Shown: positions 45,393-54,729, counted from the stretch's first letter. The stretch is DNA of 64,000 nucleotides from Rhodanobacter sp. OK091 (GCF_900142825.1 NZ_FRCH01000001.1:558001-622000); one strand, 5' to 3'. Notes: generated from the letters alone by a model not told the origin. Program-made: numbers and translations.

Positions 45393-46070
45393 GCGATGCT
45401 CTTGTTTGTTCCTGCATCCAGAGCAAAAAGCTTTCGTCCTCCTGCGGAGGGCGAGTTACTTCTCTTTTGCTTGTCCAAAAGAGAAGTAACCAAGAGAAAA
45501 CGACACCCCGCTTACGCGCTTTGCGGGCATCCCTGCCCGCAAAGTCCGCGGGTGGGTTACGGGGTTTGTCGACAGCACATCCCGTGCTGACGCCAAACTG
45601 GCCGGCATCCCTGCCGGCCACCCTGCGGGCTGTTCCTCCACCCACCCGCCGCTGCAGAGGGGCCCCGGGTAGAGCAGCGGGCCATCCTGGCCCGCACTCG
45701 GTGAACAGCCGAAGCGAAGCGGCGCCCTGGCTGTTGACCTAGCTCTTCTGAAAAGTACGCGCAGGACGCGCGTTGCTCTACCCGGGGCCCCTGTGCGGCG
45801 GTGAGACGGGGACGACAGGCCGCGCAGCGGGAGTCGACAGGGAGGTCGACTCCTTTTCGCCAGGGCAGGAGCCCTGTCGAAAAGCCCGGCCCCGGCTCAC
45901 GAACTTGCCGGGCAGGAGCCCGGCAAGCGCGTAAGCGGGGTGGCCTTTCTCTTTGGTTACCTTTCTCTTTGGCCACACAAAGAGAAAGTAACTCGGGCGC
46001 CAAAGGCGCACGAAAGCTCTTGCTTCGATCAACCCACCTAGAGCCAAGAGCATCGCCCGCTAGCGGGCTC
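45393..46070. repeat. Nested long inverted-repeat block (~660 bp), gene-free
   Basis: Arms pair across the block: GCGATGCTCTTG (45393-45404) with CAAGAGCATCGC (46045-46056); ACCCCGCTTACGCGC (45505-45519) with GCGCGTAAGCGGGGT (45927-45941); and AGGGGCCCCGGGTAGAGCA (45658-45676) with its perfect complement at 45774-45792. Local hairpins fill the spaces, for example around GCGGGCATCCCTGCCCGC and GTCGAC. Open frames here are repeat-derived and have no recognisable protein. The ends match the 35.5-kb block. It separates mug from the convergent cytochrome genes (gap 45379-46093). Confidence 0.75.
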
Positions 46071-46093
46071 CTACACAAAGAGCCCCACCAGCA

Positions 46094-47383
46094 TCAATCG
46101 ATCGGCGTATGCCGATACCGGCTGACATCCTCCGGCCGCACCACCGACGCGTTGTTTGTCCACGAGCGTCGCATGTAGCTGACCACGGCCGACACGTCGC
46201 TGTCGCTCAGCTGCTGGGCGAATGGCGGCATCGAATACGGCCGCGGATTGGCCGCGGTCACCGGCGCAAAACCTCCCAGCAAAACCATCCGGGTCGCGTT
46301 GAGGCCGGTCGGTTCGGTCACCGAAGAGTTGCCGTCAAGCGGCGGATACGCCCCGGCGACACCGCGGCCATCCTTGCCGTGACAATCCGCGCAGTGCTGC
46401 GTGTAGATTTTCTCGCCTTGCTGCACGATCGTCCTGGCATTGAACAGCTGCGGCTCTTCAGGCGGCAGCATGCGCGGCGGCAGCGACTGCAGATAGATGG
46501 CGACCGCCTGCAGGTCGTCGTCACTCATGTGCTGAGTGCTGGTCGCAACCACATCGGCCATCGGACCGAACGCCACGCCCTTGGCCGACCGCCCGGTTTT
46601 CAGCAGGTCGACGATGTCCTGGGCGCTCCAGCCCTGCAGGCCGCCGTTCTGCTGTGTGCTCAGATCCGGCGCGTACCAGTTCTGCATGGGAATCTGACCA
46701 CCGGTCAGATGCCGATCGCCGGATGTCCCACCTAGCGAATCGCGCGCCGCATGACATTCGTTGCAGTGGCCCAGTCCCTGCACCAGGTAGGCACCGCGAT
46801 TCCACTGCACCGACTGTGCCGGATCAGGCTTGAACACGCCTTCCCTGAAGTACAGCGCACGCCAGGCAGTCAGGCTCTTGCGGACGCTGTACGGGAAATT
46901 CAGCGCCAGCGATGGAGCCGGCTGGTGCACCGGCGCCAGCGATTGCAGGTAGGCAAAGATCGCCAGCGCATCGTCATGCGTCACCTTGGTGTACGAGGTG
47001 TACGAGAACGCCGGATACAGCAGTTCGCCGTGCCTACCCTTGCCGACATGCAGTGCCTGCCAGAAATCCTCGAAGCTCCAGTCGCCCAGACCGGTGTTGC
47101 GATCGGGTGTGATGTTCGGCACCGGGATATTGCCGAACGGCGTGGCCAGCGAACGACCACCGGCGAGGCGTGCGCCGCCTTGCGCGGTATGACAGCCGGC
47201 GCAGTCGCCGAGCGTGGTCAGGTACTCGCCTCGCGCGATCAAGGCGGGATCATGCAACGTCGCTGCGGTCACCGCACTCTTGGCCGGTGATGTCGGTCGA
47301 TGATCGCCACCGACAAACCACCAGCCCAGCAGCAGCACGACCAGTACCACGATCAGCAGCAAGCATCGACGCAGCCATTTCAT
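46094..47383 (-). CDS. Membrane-anchored triheme cytochrome c
   Basis: The 429-residue product has an N-terminal transmembrane anchor (CLLLIVVLVVLLLGWWFVGG) and three haem c sites: CAGCHTAQ near residue 60, CNECHAAR near 210 and CADCHGKDG near 335. This three-haem layout with PNITPDRNTGLGDWS and FWQALHVGKGRHGELLYPAF is that of the cytochrome subunits of membrane alcohol, gluconate and aldehyde dehydrogenases. No dehydrogenase gene is adjacent, so the electron donor is unknown. The ATG overlaps the stop of the upstream cytochrome gene (ATGA). Confidence 0.9.
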   Translation of the reverse strand: MKWLRRCLLLIVVLVVLLLGWWFVGGDHRPTSPAKSAVTAATLHDPALIARGEYLTTLGDCAGCHTAQGGARLAGGRSLATPFGNIPVPNITPDRNTGLGDWSFEDFWQALHVGKGRHGELLYPAFSYTSYTKVTHDDALAIFAYLQSLAPVHQPAPSLALNFPYSVRKSLTAWRALYFREGVFKPDPAQSVQWNRGAYLVQGLGHCNECHAARDSLGGTSGDRHLTGGQIPMQNWYAPDLSTQQNGGLQGWSAQDIVDLLKTGRSAKGVAFGPMADVVATSTQHMSDDDLQAVAIYLQSLPPRMLPPEEPQLFNARTIVQQGEKIYTQHCADCHGKDGRGVAGAYPPLDGNSSVTEPTGLNATRMVLLGGFAPVTAANPRPYSMPPFAQQLSDSDVSAVVSYMRRSWTNNASVVRPEDVSRYRHTPID

Positions 47384-48141
47384 GCGCCATCTCCGGTCGC
47401 ACCCAGGACACCGCAAGGCAGCGGCGGCGTTACCGAACCGGCCGCCTGCGCATGCGTGTCGGCCGGCAACGGGCGACTGGCCAGCGATGCAGCCACCGCG
47501 GTGATGTCCGAGTTGCTGAGCCGGTTGGCCACCAACGCCATGCAGTCCGGCGCCACGGTGGCGCGGGTGTGCGTGCGCCAGGAGCCCAGCTGCGCACTGA
47601 GATAGTCGTATGGCAGACCGACCAGCCCTGGCGTGGACGGTTCAACGCCGGTGAGCTGGCTGCCATGGCAGCTGGCGCAGGCGGGAATCTTGCGGGCGGG
47701 GTCGCCCTTGGTGATCAGCTGGTCGCCTCGCTGCAAGGTCGCTGCGGAAACCGACGGCACCGGCGAATGGCTGTAAGGCACTTGCTGCGCGGAAAAATAG
47801 TCGGCGATTTCCTGCATGTACGCCGGGCTCAGCTGGCGGACGGTGTATTCCATCGGCGCGTACTTGCGCAGGCCATTCTGGAAATCCTGCATCTGTCGCG
47901 CCAGATAGACGGCCGGCTTGCCCGCCAGGCGCGGAAAATATCCGCTGCCCGGAGTGCCTTCGCCATGTACGCCATGGCAGGTGGTGCAGGCGGCGATGCG
48001 CTGCTGCAACGTGTCAGGTGGCATAGGAGATATCGGCGGTGCATCGGCGGCATGGCTGGCGGCGCCGAACAGCGTGGCAACCACAAACAACACCGCGGCA
48101 CCGAACGGCTTGGCAAAGCGCAGGCTGATGTTCGTGTTCAT
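47380..48141 (-). CDS. Diheme cytochrome c4-like protein
   Basis: The 253-residue product has a signal peptide (AAVLFVVATLFGAASHA) and two haem sites, CTTCHGVHG near residue 52 and CASCHGSQL near 152, each followed by a c4-type fold with FPRLAGKPAVYLARQM. It is a periplasmic electron carrier. Its stop codon overlaps the start of the triheme cytochrome gene by ATGA, so the two are translationally coupled and probably pass electrons to each other or to a terminal oxidase. Confidence 0.9.
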   Translation of the reverse strand: MNTNISLRFAKPFGAAVLFVVATLFGAASHAADAPPISPMPPDTLQQRIAACTTCHGVHGEGTPGSGYFPRLAGKPAVYLARQMQDFQNGLRKYAPMEYTVRQLSPAYMQEIADYFSAQQVPYSHSPVPSVSAATLQRGDQLITKGDPARKIPACASCHGSQLTGVEPSTPGLVGLPYDYLSAQLGSWRTHTRATVAPDCMALVANRLSNSDITAVAASLASRPLPADTHAQAAGSVTPPLPCGVLGATGDGA

Positions 48142-48212
48142 CGTTGAATTATAGGCATGAGCAGCAGCAGCGATTGGCCACGCATGGCGCTAAGCTGGGA
48201 CATCGCGACAAC

Positions 48213-49862
48213 ATGCCGCATTCGTCGAACCCGGGGGTTACCGTGTGCCGCCCAGCCGTCTGTCTTGCCGCACTCGTCACCGCATTGCTCGCGGTCCCGG
48301 CCATCGCCGCCGATGCAGTGCCGCCCATCTCCGCTTATGCGTCGATCGCGCAACTGCAGCAGCGCATGGATGCCGGCACACTGGACAGCCGGCAGCTGGC
48401 CGGCCAGTTTCTCCAACGCATCCAACAGATCGACCGCTCCGGCCCCACTCTGCGCGCCGTGATCGAGACGAATCCCGACGCATTGCAGCTTGCCGGCAAG
48501 CTCGACAATGCGCGCAGTGGCCGCAAGGCGCGCAGCCCGCTGTACGGCATCCCCGTGTTGCTCAAGGACAATATCGACACCGGCGACCGCATGCTCACCA
48601 CCGCCGGTTCGCTGGCGCTGGCCGACGCGCCGGCAGCGCATGACGCCGGGCTGGTCGAGCGGTTGCGCAAGACCGGCGCGCTGATTCTCGGCAAGACCAA
48701 TCTCAGCGAGTGGGCCAACTTCCGATCCAATCACGCCAGCAGCGGCTGGAGCGGACGTGGCGGACAGACACTCAATCCGTATGCGCTCGACCGCAATCCC
48801 TGCGGCTCCAGCGCCGGTTCCGCGGCAGCCGTGGCGGCCGGTCTGGTCACGGTGGCGATCGGCAGCGAGACCGACGGTTCGATCATCTGCCCCGCCTCGA
48901 TGAACGGCATCGTCGGCATCAAGCCCACGTTGGGCCTGGTCAGCCGCAGCGGGATCGTGCCGATCAGCCACAGCCAGGACACCGCCGGTCCGATGGCACG
49001 CAGCGTGGCCGACGCCGCCGCGTTGCTCACTGCGATCGCCGGCAGCGATCCGCGTGATCCGGCCACCGCCGAAGCCGACCATCACGCCACCGACTACAGC
49101 CGCTTCCTCGATCCGAATGGCTTGAAGGGCAAGCGCATCGGCGTAGTGCGCCAGCTCGCCGGTGCCGAGCCGAACGCCGATCGCGTACTCGAACAGGCGA
49201 TCGCGCTGATGAAAGCGCAAGGCGCCGTCATCATCGATCCGGTCAACCTGCCACACCTGGCCGAGCTCGGCGATCCGGAACTGACCGTGATGTTGTACGA
49301 CTTCAAGCACGACATCGATGCGTATCTGGCCACCCGCACCGGTCTGAAGACGAAGACACTGGCGGACCTGATCGCCTTCAACCAGGCCCATGCCAGCGAA
49401 GAGCTGACGTGGTTCGGCCAGGAGCTGTTCGAGCGGGCTGCCAAGAAAGGCCCGCTCAGCGACAAGGCCTATACGGATGCGCTGGCGAAGGCGAAGCTGC
49501 TGTCCGGCCCGCAAGGCATCGACGCCGCGTTGCAGTCACAGCATCTGGATGCGTTGCTGTCGCCGTCATGGGGGCCGGCCTTCATGACCGATCTGGTGCT
49601 CGGCGACCATATCGTCAGCGGCGACCCCACGGTGGGCGGCGCCTCGCAGCCGGCTGCCGTCGCGGGCTATCCGTCGATCGCCGTACCGGCCGGGTTCGCG
49701 CACGGTCTGCCGGTCGGCATCGTGCTGTTCGGCGCGAAATGGAGCGAGCCCACGCTGATCTCGATCGCCTACGGCTTCGAGCAACATGCCAAGGCGTGGC
49801 AGCCGCCGCAGTTTCTCGACACGGTCGGCGGCAAGCCCGTCGCAGCATTGAAGCTGCCGTAG
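48213..49862 (+). CDS. Exported amidase (amidase-signature family)
   Basis: The product of about 549 residues has a signal peptide (VCLAALVTALLAVPAIAADA) and the amidase-signature catalytic triad: Lys in GIPVLLKDNIDTGD, and the cis-Ser and nucleophile Ser in NPCGSSAGSAAAVAAG through GSETDGSIICPAS. It hydrolyses an unknown amide in the periplasm. The start is uncertain. ATG 48213 has only a distant GGGA; GTG 48243 has GGGGG 5 nt upstream and begins closer to the signal peptide; TTG 48144 is also in frame. It is divergent from the cytochrome pair. Confidence 0.88.
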   Translation: MPHSSNPGVTVCRPAVCLAALVTALLAVPAIAADAVPPISAYASIAQLQQRMDAGTLDSRQLAGQFLQRIQQIDRSGPTLRAVIETNPDALQLAGKLDNARSGRKARSPLYGIPVLLKDNIDTGDRMLTTAGSLALADAPAAHDAGLVERLRKTGALILGKTNLSEWANFRSNHASSGWSGRGGQTLNPYALDRNPCGSSAGSAAAVAAGLVTVAIGSETDGSIICPASMNGIVGIKPTLGLVSRSGIVPISHSQDTAGPMARSVADAAALLTAIAGSDPRDPATAEADHHATDYSRFLDPNGLKGKRIGVVRQLAGAEPNADRVLEQAIALMKAQGAVIIDPVNLPHLAELGDPELTVMLYDFKHDIDAYLATRTGLKTKTLADLIAFNQAHASEELTWFGQELFERAAKKGPLSDKAYTDALAKAKLLSGPQGIDAALQSQHLDALLSPSWGPAFMTDLVLGDHIVSGDPTVGGASQPAAVAGYPSIAVPAGFAHGLPVGIVLFGAKWSEPTLISIAYGFEQHAKAWQPPQFLDTVGGKPVAALKLP

Positions 49863-49873
49863 CGGCAGATCGC

Positions 49874-51283
49874 TCAGGTACCGGCGTTGCCGCCAACCGA
49901 TTTGCGCACGATCAGCATGGCCAGTTCCAGCGACTGCTCGTAGTTGAGGCGTGGGTCGACCATCGACTTGTAGGCACGATCGAGATCGGTCTCGGACAGA
50001 TCGCGCGCACCGCCCATGCATTCGGTGACGTCTTCGCCGGTCAGCTCCAGGTGCACGCCACCCAACCGGGTGCCGTGCGCCGCATGAATGTCGAACGCCT
50101 TATCCAGCTCGCCGCTGATGTTGTCGAAGCGGCGGGTCTTGTAACCGTTCGAGGTGCTCTCGGTATTGCCGTGCATCGGATCGGCCACCCATAGCACGCG
50201 ACGCCCTTCGCGCTTCACCGCCTCCAGCAGCGCTGGCAACGCTGTGGCGATCTGCGCATTGCCCATGCGATGGATCAGGGTCAGTCGACCTGGCTCGTCA
50301 TCCGGGTTCAGTGCATCGATCAGCGGCAACAGCTGCGCCGGGGTCACCGTGGGGCCGACCTTCACCGCAATCGGATTGCGGATGCCGCGGAAATATTCCA
50401 CATGCGCACCATCGAGTGCGGCCGTGCGCATGCCGATCCACGGAAAGTGCGTTGAGAGATTGAAGAAGCCGGGATTGCGGGGCACCTGCCGGGTCAGCGC
50501 CTGCTCGTAGTGCAGCAACAAGGCCTCGTGCGAGGTGAAAAAATCCACCCGGGAGAACCCGGCAATCGGGCCAGCCAGCGTCTCCATGAAGCGCAGCGAG
50601 TCGCCGATGCCTGCGACCATTTGCCGGTATTCGGCGGCCAGCGGCGAATGTTCGACCCAGGCCAGATCCCAGTACTCCGGGTGATGCAGATCGGCGAAGC
50701 CGCCGTCGATCAGCGCACGCACGAAGTTCATGGTCAGCGCCGAATGCGCATGCGCCTGGATCATCCGCTGCGGATCGGGCCTGCGCGCGGCGGCAGTGAA
50801 TTCCGGGCTATTGACCAGATCGCCGCGGAAACTGGGCAGACTCACTCCGTCACGAATTTCCAGATCGGTCGAGCGCGGCTTCGCGTACTGACCGGCAAAA
50901 CGGCCCACCCGCAGCACCGGCTTCTTCAGCCCATGCACCAGCACCAGGCTCATCTGCAGCAGCACTTTCAGCCGGTTGGAGATGATCGGGCTGGTGCAAT
51001 CGGCGAAGCTTTCCGCACAATCGCCGCCTTGCAGCAGGAAACGCCGACCCTCCTGCGCCTCGGCCAGCGACTGCTTCAGCGCGAGCACTTCCCACGACGT
51101 CACCAGCGGGGGCAGCCTGGACAACTGGGCACCGGCCGCCGCCAACTCGAGCGCATCGTCATACTGCGGCTGCTGCAGCGCCTGGCGCTGCTGCCATGAA
51201 TCGGGCGCCCAGTGGCTGGGAACGGAAGCATCGGGCAAACCGGCATTCATCGATACGGCCTTGATCACAGTAGGAGCATTCAT
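49874..51283 (-). CDS. Class II 3-deoxy-7-phosphoheptulonate (DAHP) synthase
   Basis: This enzyme condenses phosphoenolpyruvate and erythrose 4-phosphate at the entry to the shikimate pathway. The 469-residue product is of the plant-like class II type, with LLQGGDCAESFADCTS near residue 90, RVGRFAGQYAKPRS near 135, and STHFPWIGMRT in the middle. It ends with VLWVADPMHGNTES and GGVHLELTGEDVTECMGG. The Cys, His and Glu of these motifs are expected metal ligands. The start ATG overlaps the dsbB stop (ATGA). Feedback control cannot be read from the sequence. Confidence 0.96.
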   Translation of the reverse strand: MNAPTVIKAVSMNAGLPDASVPSHWAPDSWQQRQALQQPQYDDALELAAAGAQLSRLPPLVTSWEVLALKQSLAEAQEGRRFLLQGGDCAESFADCTSPIISNRLKVLLQMSLVLVHGLKKPVLRVGRFAGQYAKPRSTDLEIRDGVSLPSFRGDLVNSPEFTAAARRPDPQRMIQAHAHSALTMNFVRALIDGGFADLHHPEYWDLAWVEHSPLAAEYRQMVAGIGDSLRFMETLAGPIAGFSRVDFFTSHEALLLHYEQALTRQVPRNPGFFNLSTHFPWIGMRTAALDGAHVEYFRGIRNPIAVKVGPTVTPAQLLPLIDALNPDDEPGRLTLIHRMGNAQIATALPALLEAVKREGRRVLWVADPMHGNTESTSNGYKTRRFDNISGELDKAFDIHAAHGTRLGGVHLELTGEDVTECMGGARDLSETDLDRAYKSMVDPRLNYEQSLELAMLIVRKSVGGNAGT

Positions 51284-51783
51284 TTCAGAGAGCTTCGCCG
51301 GCGCGTGGCGATGACTGCCAGTACGGCCAGCGCGATGAACCACAGCAGGGTCCAGGCCGGCATCGGCAGGCCCAGGATCGGCTCGACCTTGGCGCATTCG
51401 CCGGAGCCGGTGAATACCAGTTGCAGCACCCTGGCGAAGGGGAACGCGTTGAACATGTAGTCCAGCGGCGGCCCACAGGACGGAATCTGGTCAGCCGGCA
51501 GCGACTGAATCCACAGATGGCGGGCTGCTACGGCGATGCCGAAGAGCGCTCCCAGCAGCACGCCGCCGGTATAAGCCCAACGTGTGCCGCCGCGCGGCGC
51601 ATGCAGCGCGCCAAGCAGGAAAAACAGGCCCATCACGATGAAACCGATCCGCTGGAAAATACACAGCGGACAGGGGAACAGGTGCCAGTATTTTTCTGTA
51701 AAGAGCGCGAACCCGAGCAGGCCGGCGCAGATCAGAAAACCGACGATGAAGCTGACACGGTACGACCAGCGGAATGGATTCAT
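51280..51783 (-). CDS. dsbB: Disulfide bond formation protein B
   Basis: DsbB reoxidises DsbA and passes electrons to quinone in the inner membrane. The 167-residue product has four transmembrane helices, the first Cys pair in FPCPLCIFQRIGF near residue 38 and the second pair as SCGPP and GECAK near residues 102 and 128, matching E. coli DsbB (176 aa). It is upstream of and overlaps the class II DAHP synthase gene by four bases. Confidence 0.95.
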   Translation of the reverse strand: MNPFRWSYRVSFIVGFLICAGLLGFALFTEKYWHLFPCPLCIFQRIGFIVMGLFFLLGALHAPRGGTRWAYTGGVLLGALFGIAVAARHLWIQSLPADQIPSCGPPLDYMFNAFPFARVLQLVFTGSGECAKVEPILGLPMPAWTLLWFIALAVLAVIATRRRSSLK

Positions 51784-51888
51784 GGCACTTTGCTGCGTTG
51801 CGGAACAACGACATTACCTGTTCGCCGCCGCGCTGTCAGCAGCGCGGCGAAATTCAGCGGAAATTCGCGATTTGCCCACTCCAGAAAG

Positions 51889-51922
51889 CAGAAACCCGGC
51901 GGGTTGCCCGGCCGGGTTTCTG
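51889..51922 (-). terminator. Hairpin between rplQ and dsbB
   Basis: A 12-bp stem CAGAAACCCGGC/GCCGGGTTTCTG with a 10-nt loop lies 48 nt downstream of rplQ. The following minus-strand bases (CTTTCTGG) are only moderately T-rich. It probably ends the long ribosomal-protein transcript before dsbB. Confidence 0.6.
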
Positions 51923-51969
51923 TATATGGACGTCTGAACGCCCATCCGATCAGGCAATGCCCGTCCGGC

Positions 51970-52353
51970 TTATTCGGCGTCGACAGCCTCGACCTGCGGG
52001 CGACCGACCAGTTCGACGTACGCCATCGGCGCATTGTCGCCCGGACGGAAGCCGCACTTGAGGATGCGCAGGTAGCCGCCGGCACGCTCGCGGTAACGCG
52101 GACCCAGCTCGACGAACAGCTTGCCGACCGCTTCCTTGTCGCGCATGCGCGAGAACGCAAGGCGGCGATTCGCGACGCCGTCGACCTTGGCCAGCGTAAT
52201 CAGCGGCTCGGCCACGCGGCGAAGTTCCTTCGCCTTGGGCAAGGTGGTACGGATCAGCTCATGCTTCACCAGCGACGAGGCCATGTTGCGAAACATCGCT
52301 TCGCGGTGGCTGCTGGTACGGTTGAGTTTGCGTCCTGATTTTTGGTGGCGCAT
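51970..52353 (-). CDS. rplQ: 50S ribosomal protein L17
   Basis: L17 lies near the peptide exit tunnel. The 127-residue product has the usual opening [24 protein letters not shown] and the C-terminal [24 protein letters not shown]. It is the last gene of the alpha operon, but is separated from rpoA by 253 nt of structured sequence. Confidence 0.98.
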   Translation of the reverse strand: MRHQKSGRKLNRTSSHREAMFRNMASSLVKHELIRTTLPKAKELRRVAEPLITLAKVDGVANRRLAFSRMRDKEAVGKLFVELGPRYRERAGGYLRILKCGFRPGDNAPMAYVELVGRPQVEAVDAE

Positions 52354-52606
52354 GGCAAAATTCTCTATCTGTTGTTATGAAAAGCCGGCACCTGTGTCCG
52401 GCTTCCCGCGGTTACCCGCTTATATGGCCTTGTTGAATCCGAGGCTCTGTCTTGAAAACCCCATCGGAGCAAACGCTCTTGTGAGGAGTGCGGCCATGGA
52501 TGACCGCTTCTGGTGCACAGTCAGGGCGCTACGCACACCCTGACCGCATCTAGCTACACAGCGATCAAGGACGATCGCACGAACATTCGTTCGCAAAAAT
52601 ACCTCA
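52354..52606 (-). other. Structured 253-nt gap between rpoA and rplQ
   Basis: On the minus strand a hairpin GTCAGGG/CCCTGAC (52544-52520) lies soon after rpoA. A second hairpin AAGCCGG/CCGGCTT (52404-52382), followed by TTC, lies just before the rplQ ribosome-binding site. No ORF with homology and no clear promoter are present. The second hairpin looks like an attenuator or processing site that could set L17 output apart from rpoA. Confidence 0.5.
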
Positions 52607-53605
52607 TCAACCCAGCTGCATCCCGTGCGACAGACCCGGCGGCGGCCAGTTTTCGAGCTTCATGCCGAGCGCGAGACCACGCCCGCCCAGTACATCCTTG
52701 ATCTCGGTCAGCGACTTCTTGCCCAGGTTCGGCGTCTTGAGCAGCTCGACTTCGGTCTTCTGTACCAGATCGCCGATGTAGTAGATGCTCTCTGCCTTCA
52801 GGCAGTTCGCCGAACGCACGGTGAGCTCGAGATCGTCGATCGGACGCAGCAGCAGCGGGTCGAAACCGCTCTTCTCCGCCTTGTCGGTGGCGCTCTCGCG
52901 ACGCGAGAAATCGCCGAACACCGACAGCTGGTCGTTGATGATCTCGGCGGCCTTGCGAACCGCGTCTTCCGCGCCAATCGTTCCATTGGTCTCGATATCG
53001 AGAACCAACTTGTCGAGGTTGGTGCGCTGCTCGACACGAGCGGCGTCCACTTCGTAAGCCACCCGCAACACCGGCGCAAACGACGCATCGAGCTGCAGGC
53101 GACCGATCGGACGCGCCTCGTCATCCGGATGCTGGCGCGTGCTGGCCGGCTGGTAGCCGACGCCGCGACGCACCTTCAGACGCATGTTGAGCGCGATGTC
53201 CTTGGTCAGGTGGCAGATCACGTGCTCGGGGTTGATGATTTCCACCGAGTGGTCGACGACGATGTCGCCGGCCGTGACCACGCCCTTGCCCTTCTTGGAC
53301 AGGGTCAGGGTGACTTCATCACCCGTATGCTGACGGATCGCCACGTCCTTGAGGTTGAGCAGGACTTCAATGACGTCCTCCTGCAGGCCTTCCAGAGTGG
53401 TGTATTCGTGCAGCACGCCATCGATTTCAACCTCGACGATGGCACTGCCAGGGATCGAGGAGAGCAGTACGCGACGCAGCGCGTTGCCCAGGGTATGGCC
53501 GAAGCCACGCTCGAGCGGCTCGACCACCACCTTGGCGCGGTTGGCTCCGAGCTGTTCGACGCTGAGGCCCCGAGGCCGCAGCACACTAGTTGACGAAACT
53601 GCCAT
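52607..53605 (-). CDS. rpoA: DNA-directed RNA polymerase subunit alpha
   Basis: The alpha subunit dimerises to start RNA polymerase assembly, and its C-terminal domain contacts UP elements and activators. The 332-residue product has the N-terminal domain motif [24 protein letters not shown] near residue 30 and the C-terminal domain with [21 protein letters not shown] and [20 protein letters not shown] is 7 nt before the ATG. It follows rpsD by 15 nt. Confidence 0.99.
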   Translation of the reverse strand: MAVSSTSVLRPRGLSVEQLGANRAKVVVEPLERGFGHTLGNALRRVLLSSIPGSAIVEVEIDGVLHEYTTLEGLQEDVIEVLLNLKDVAIRQHTGDEVTLTLSKKGKGVVTAGDIVVDHSVEIINPEHVICHLTKDIALNMRLKVRRGVGYQPASTRQHPDDEARPIGRLQLDASFAPVLRVAYEVDAARVEQRTNLDKLVLDIETNGTIGAEDAVRKAAEIINDQLSVFGDFSRRESATDKAEKSGFDPLLLRPIDDLELTVRSANCLKAESIYYIGDLVQKTEVELLKTPNLGKKSLTEIKDVLGGRGLALGMKLENWPPPGLSHGMQLG

Positions 53606-53620
53606 GCAGAGCTCCGGTAA

Positions 53621-54247
53621 TTACTTCGAGTAAAGCTCGACGATCAATGCTTCATTGATGTCGGACGGCAGGTCACCGCGATCCGGCACCGACTTGAACG
53701 TACCTTCAAATTTCTTGGCGTCGACTTCGACCCAGACCGGACGAAGGTCCATGGTGTCGAAAATGGTCGCCGCTTCCTGTACGCGCAACTGGGCGCGGGC
53801 CCGCTCGGTCAACGCAATCGCGTCGCCGGCGCGAACCTGGTACGAAGGAATGTTCACCTTCTTCCCATTCACCAGGATCGCCTTGTGGGCTACCAGCTGG
53901 CGAGCCTGGGCGCGGGTGACCGCGAAGCCCATGCGATAGACGACGTTGTCCAGACGGCTTTCGAGCAGGCGCAACAGGTTTTCACCGGTGTTGCCCTTGA
54001 TCGTCGACGCCTTGGCGTAGTAGTTGCTGAACTGACGCTCGAGCACACCATAGATGCGCTTGACCTTCTGTTTCTCACGCAGCTGCACGGCATAGTCGGA
54101 CATGCGCATGCGCTTGTTCGCGCCATGCTGGCCGGGCTTGTTTTCCAGCTTGCACTTGGAGTCCAGCGCACGCGCCGGGCTCTTCAGGCTGAGATCTGCA
54201 CCCTCACGACGGGCGAGTTTGCAGGTAGCTCCACGATAACGGGCCAT
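53621..54247 (-). CDS. rpsD: 30S ribosomal protein S4
   Basis: S4 nucleates small-subunit assembly and in E. coli represses the alpha operon by binding the rpsM leader. The 208-residue product has [19 protein letters not shown] at the N-terminus and the S4 RNA-binding domain [33 protein letters not shown] precedes the ATG. Confidence 0.98.
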   Translation of the reverse strand: MARYRGATCKLARREGADLSLKSPARALDSKCKLENKPGQHGANKRMRMSDYAVQLREKQKVKRIYGVLERQFSNYYAKASTIKGNTGENLLRLLESRLDNVVYRMGFAVTRAQARQLVAHKAILVNGKKVNIPSYQVRAGDAIALTERARAQLRVQEAATIFDTMDLRPVWVEVDAKKFEGTFKSVPDRGDLPSDINEALIVELYSK

Positions 54248-54258
54248 GGGTATGCTCC

Positions 54259-54645
54259 TTAGACTCGACGCTTCTTGGGGGGACGGCAGCCGTTATGCGG
54301 AATCGGCGTGACGTCGATGATGTTGAGCACCTTGTAGCCCAACGCGTTCAGTGAACGCACCGCCGACTCGCGGCCCGGGCCGGGGCCCTTGATGCGTACT
54401 TCCACCGTCTTCACGCCGTAGTCGCCTGCAGCACGGCCAGCCTTTTCGGCGGCAACCTGGGCAGCGAACGGGGTCGACTTGCGCGAGCCACGGAAACCGG
54501 CGCCGCCGGCGGTAGCCCACGACAAGGCATTGCCCTGGCGATCGGTGATGGTGACGATGGTGTTGTTGAAGGAGGCCTGCACGTGCGCCACGGCATCCGT
54601 GACAACGCGCTTGATCTTCTTCTTGGTCTTGACCGGCTTAGCCAT
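54259..54645 (-). CDS. rpsK: 30S ribosomal protein S11
   Basis: S11 forms part of the platform of the 30S subunit near the E site. The 128-residue product contains [21 protein letters not shown] and the C-terminal [18 protein letters not shown]. It lies 11 nt upstream of rpsD. Confidence 0.98.
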   Translation of the reverse strand: MAKPVKTKKKIKRVVTDAVAHVQASFNNTIVTITDRQGNALSWATAGGAGFRGSRKSTPFAAQVAAEKAGRAAGDYGVKTVEVRIKGPGPGRESAVRSLNALGYKVLNIIDVTPIPHNGCRPPKKRRV

Positions 54646-54729
54646 GGTTTAGAGGCTCTTTGTTAATCAGTGCGGCCACGGACGGCCGCTTTTTGATCTT
54701 CGCGATCAGGGAAGATCGCACTAGTGCAA

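Noticed and set aside
45389-45742. 117-codon plus-strand ORF in the repeat block
   Set aside because: The same repeat sequence explains it, and the related block at 35.5 kb does not keep the frame.
45557-46078. 173-codon minus-strand ORF in the repeat block
   Set aside because: It runs through palindromic repeat units, lacks a ribosome-binding site and has no recognisable domain, so it is treated as repeat-derived.
52580-52593. CGAACGAATGTTCG on the minus strand, fitting the Gram-positive LexA box
   Set aside because: Xanthomonadales LexA is reported to bind a TTAG-N6-TACTA type site, and the match lies just after rpoA, not at an SOS gene. A chance dyad is more likely.
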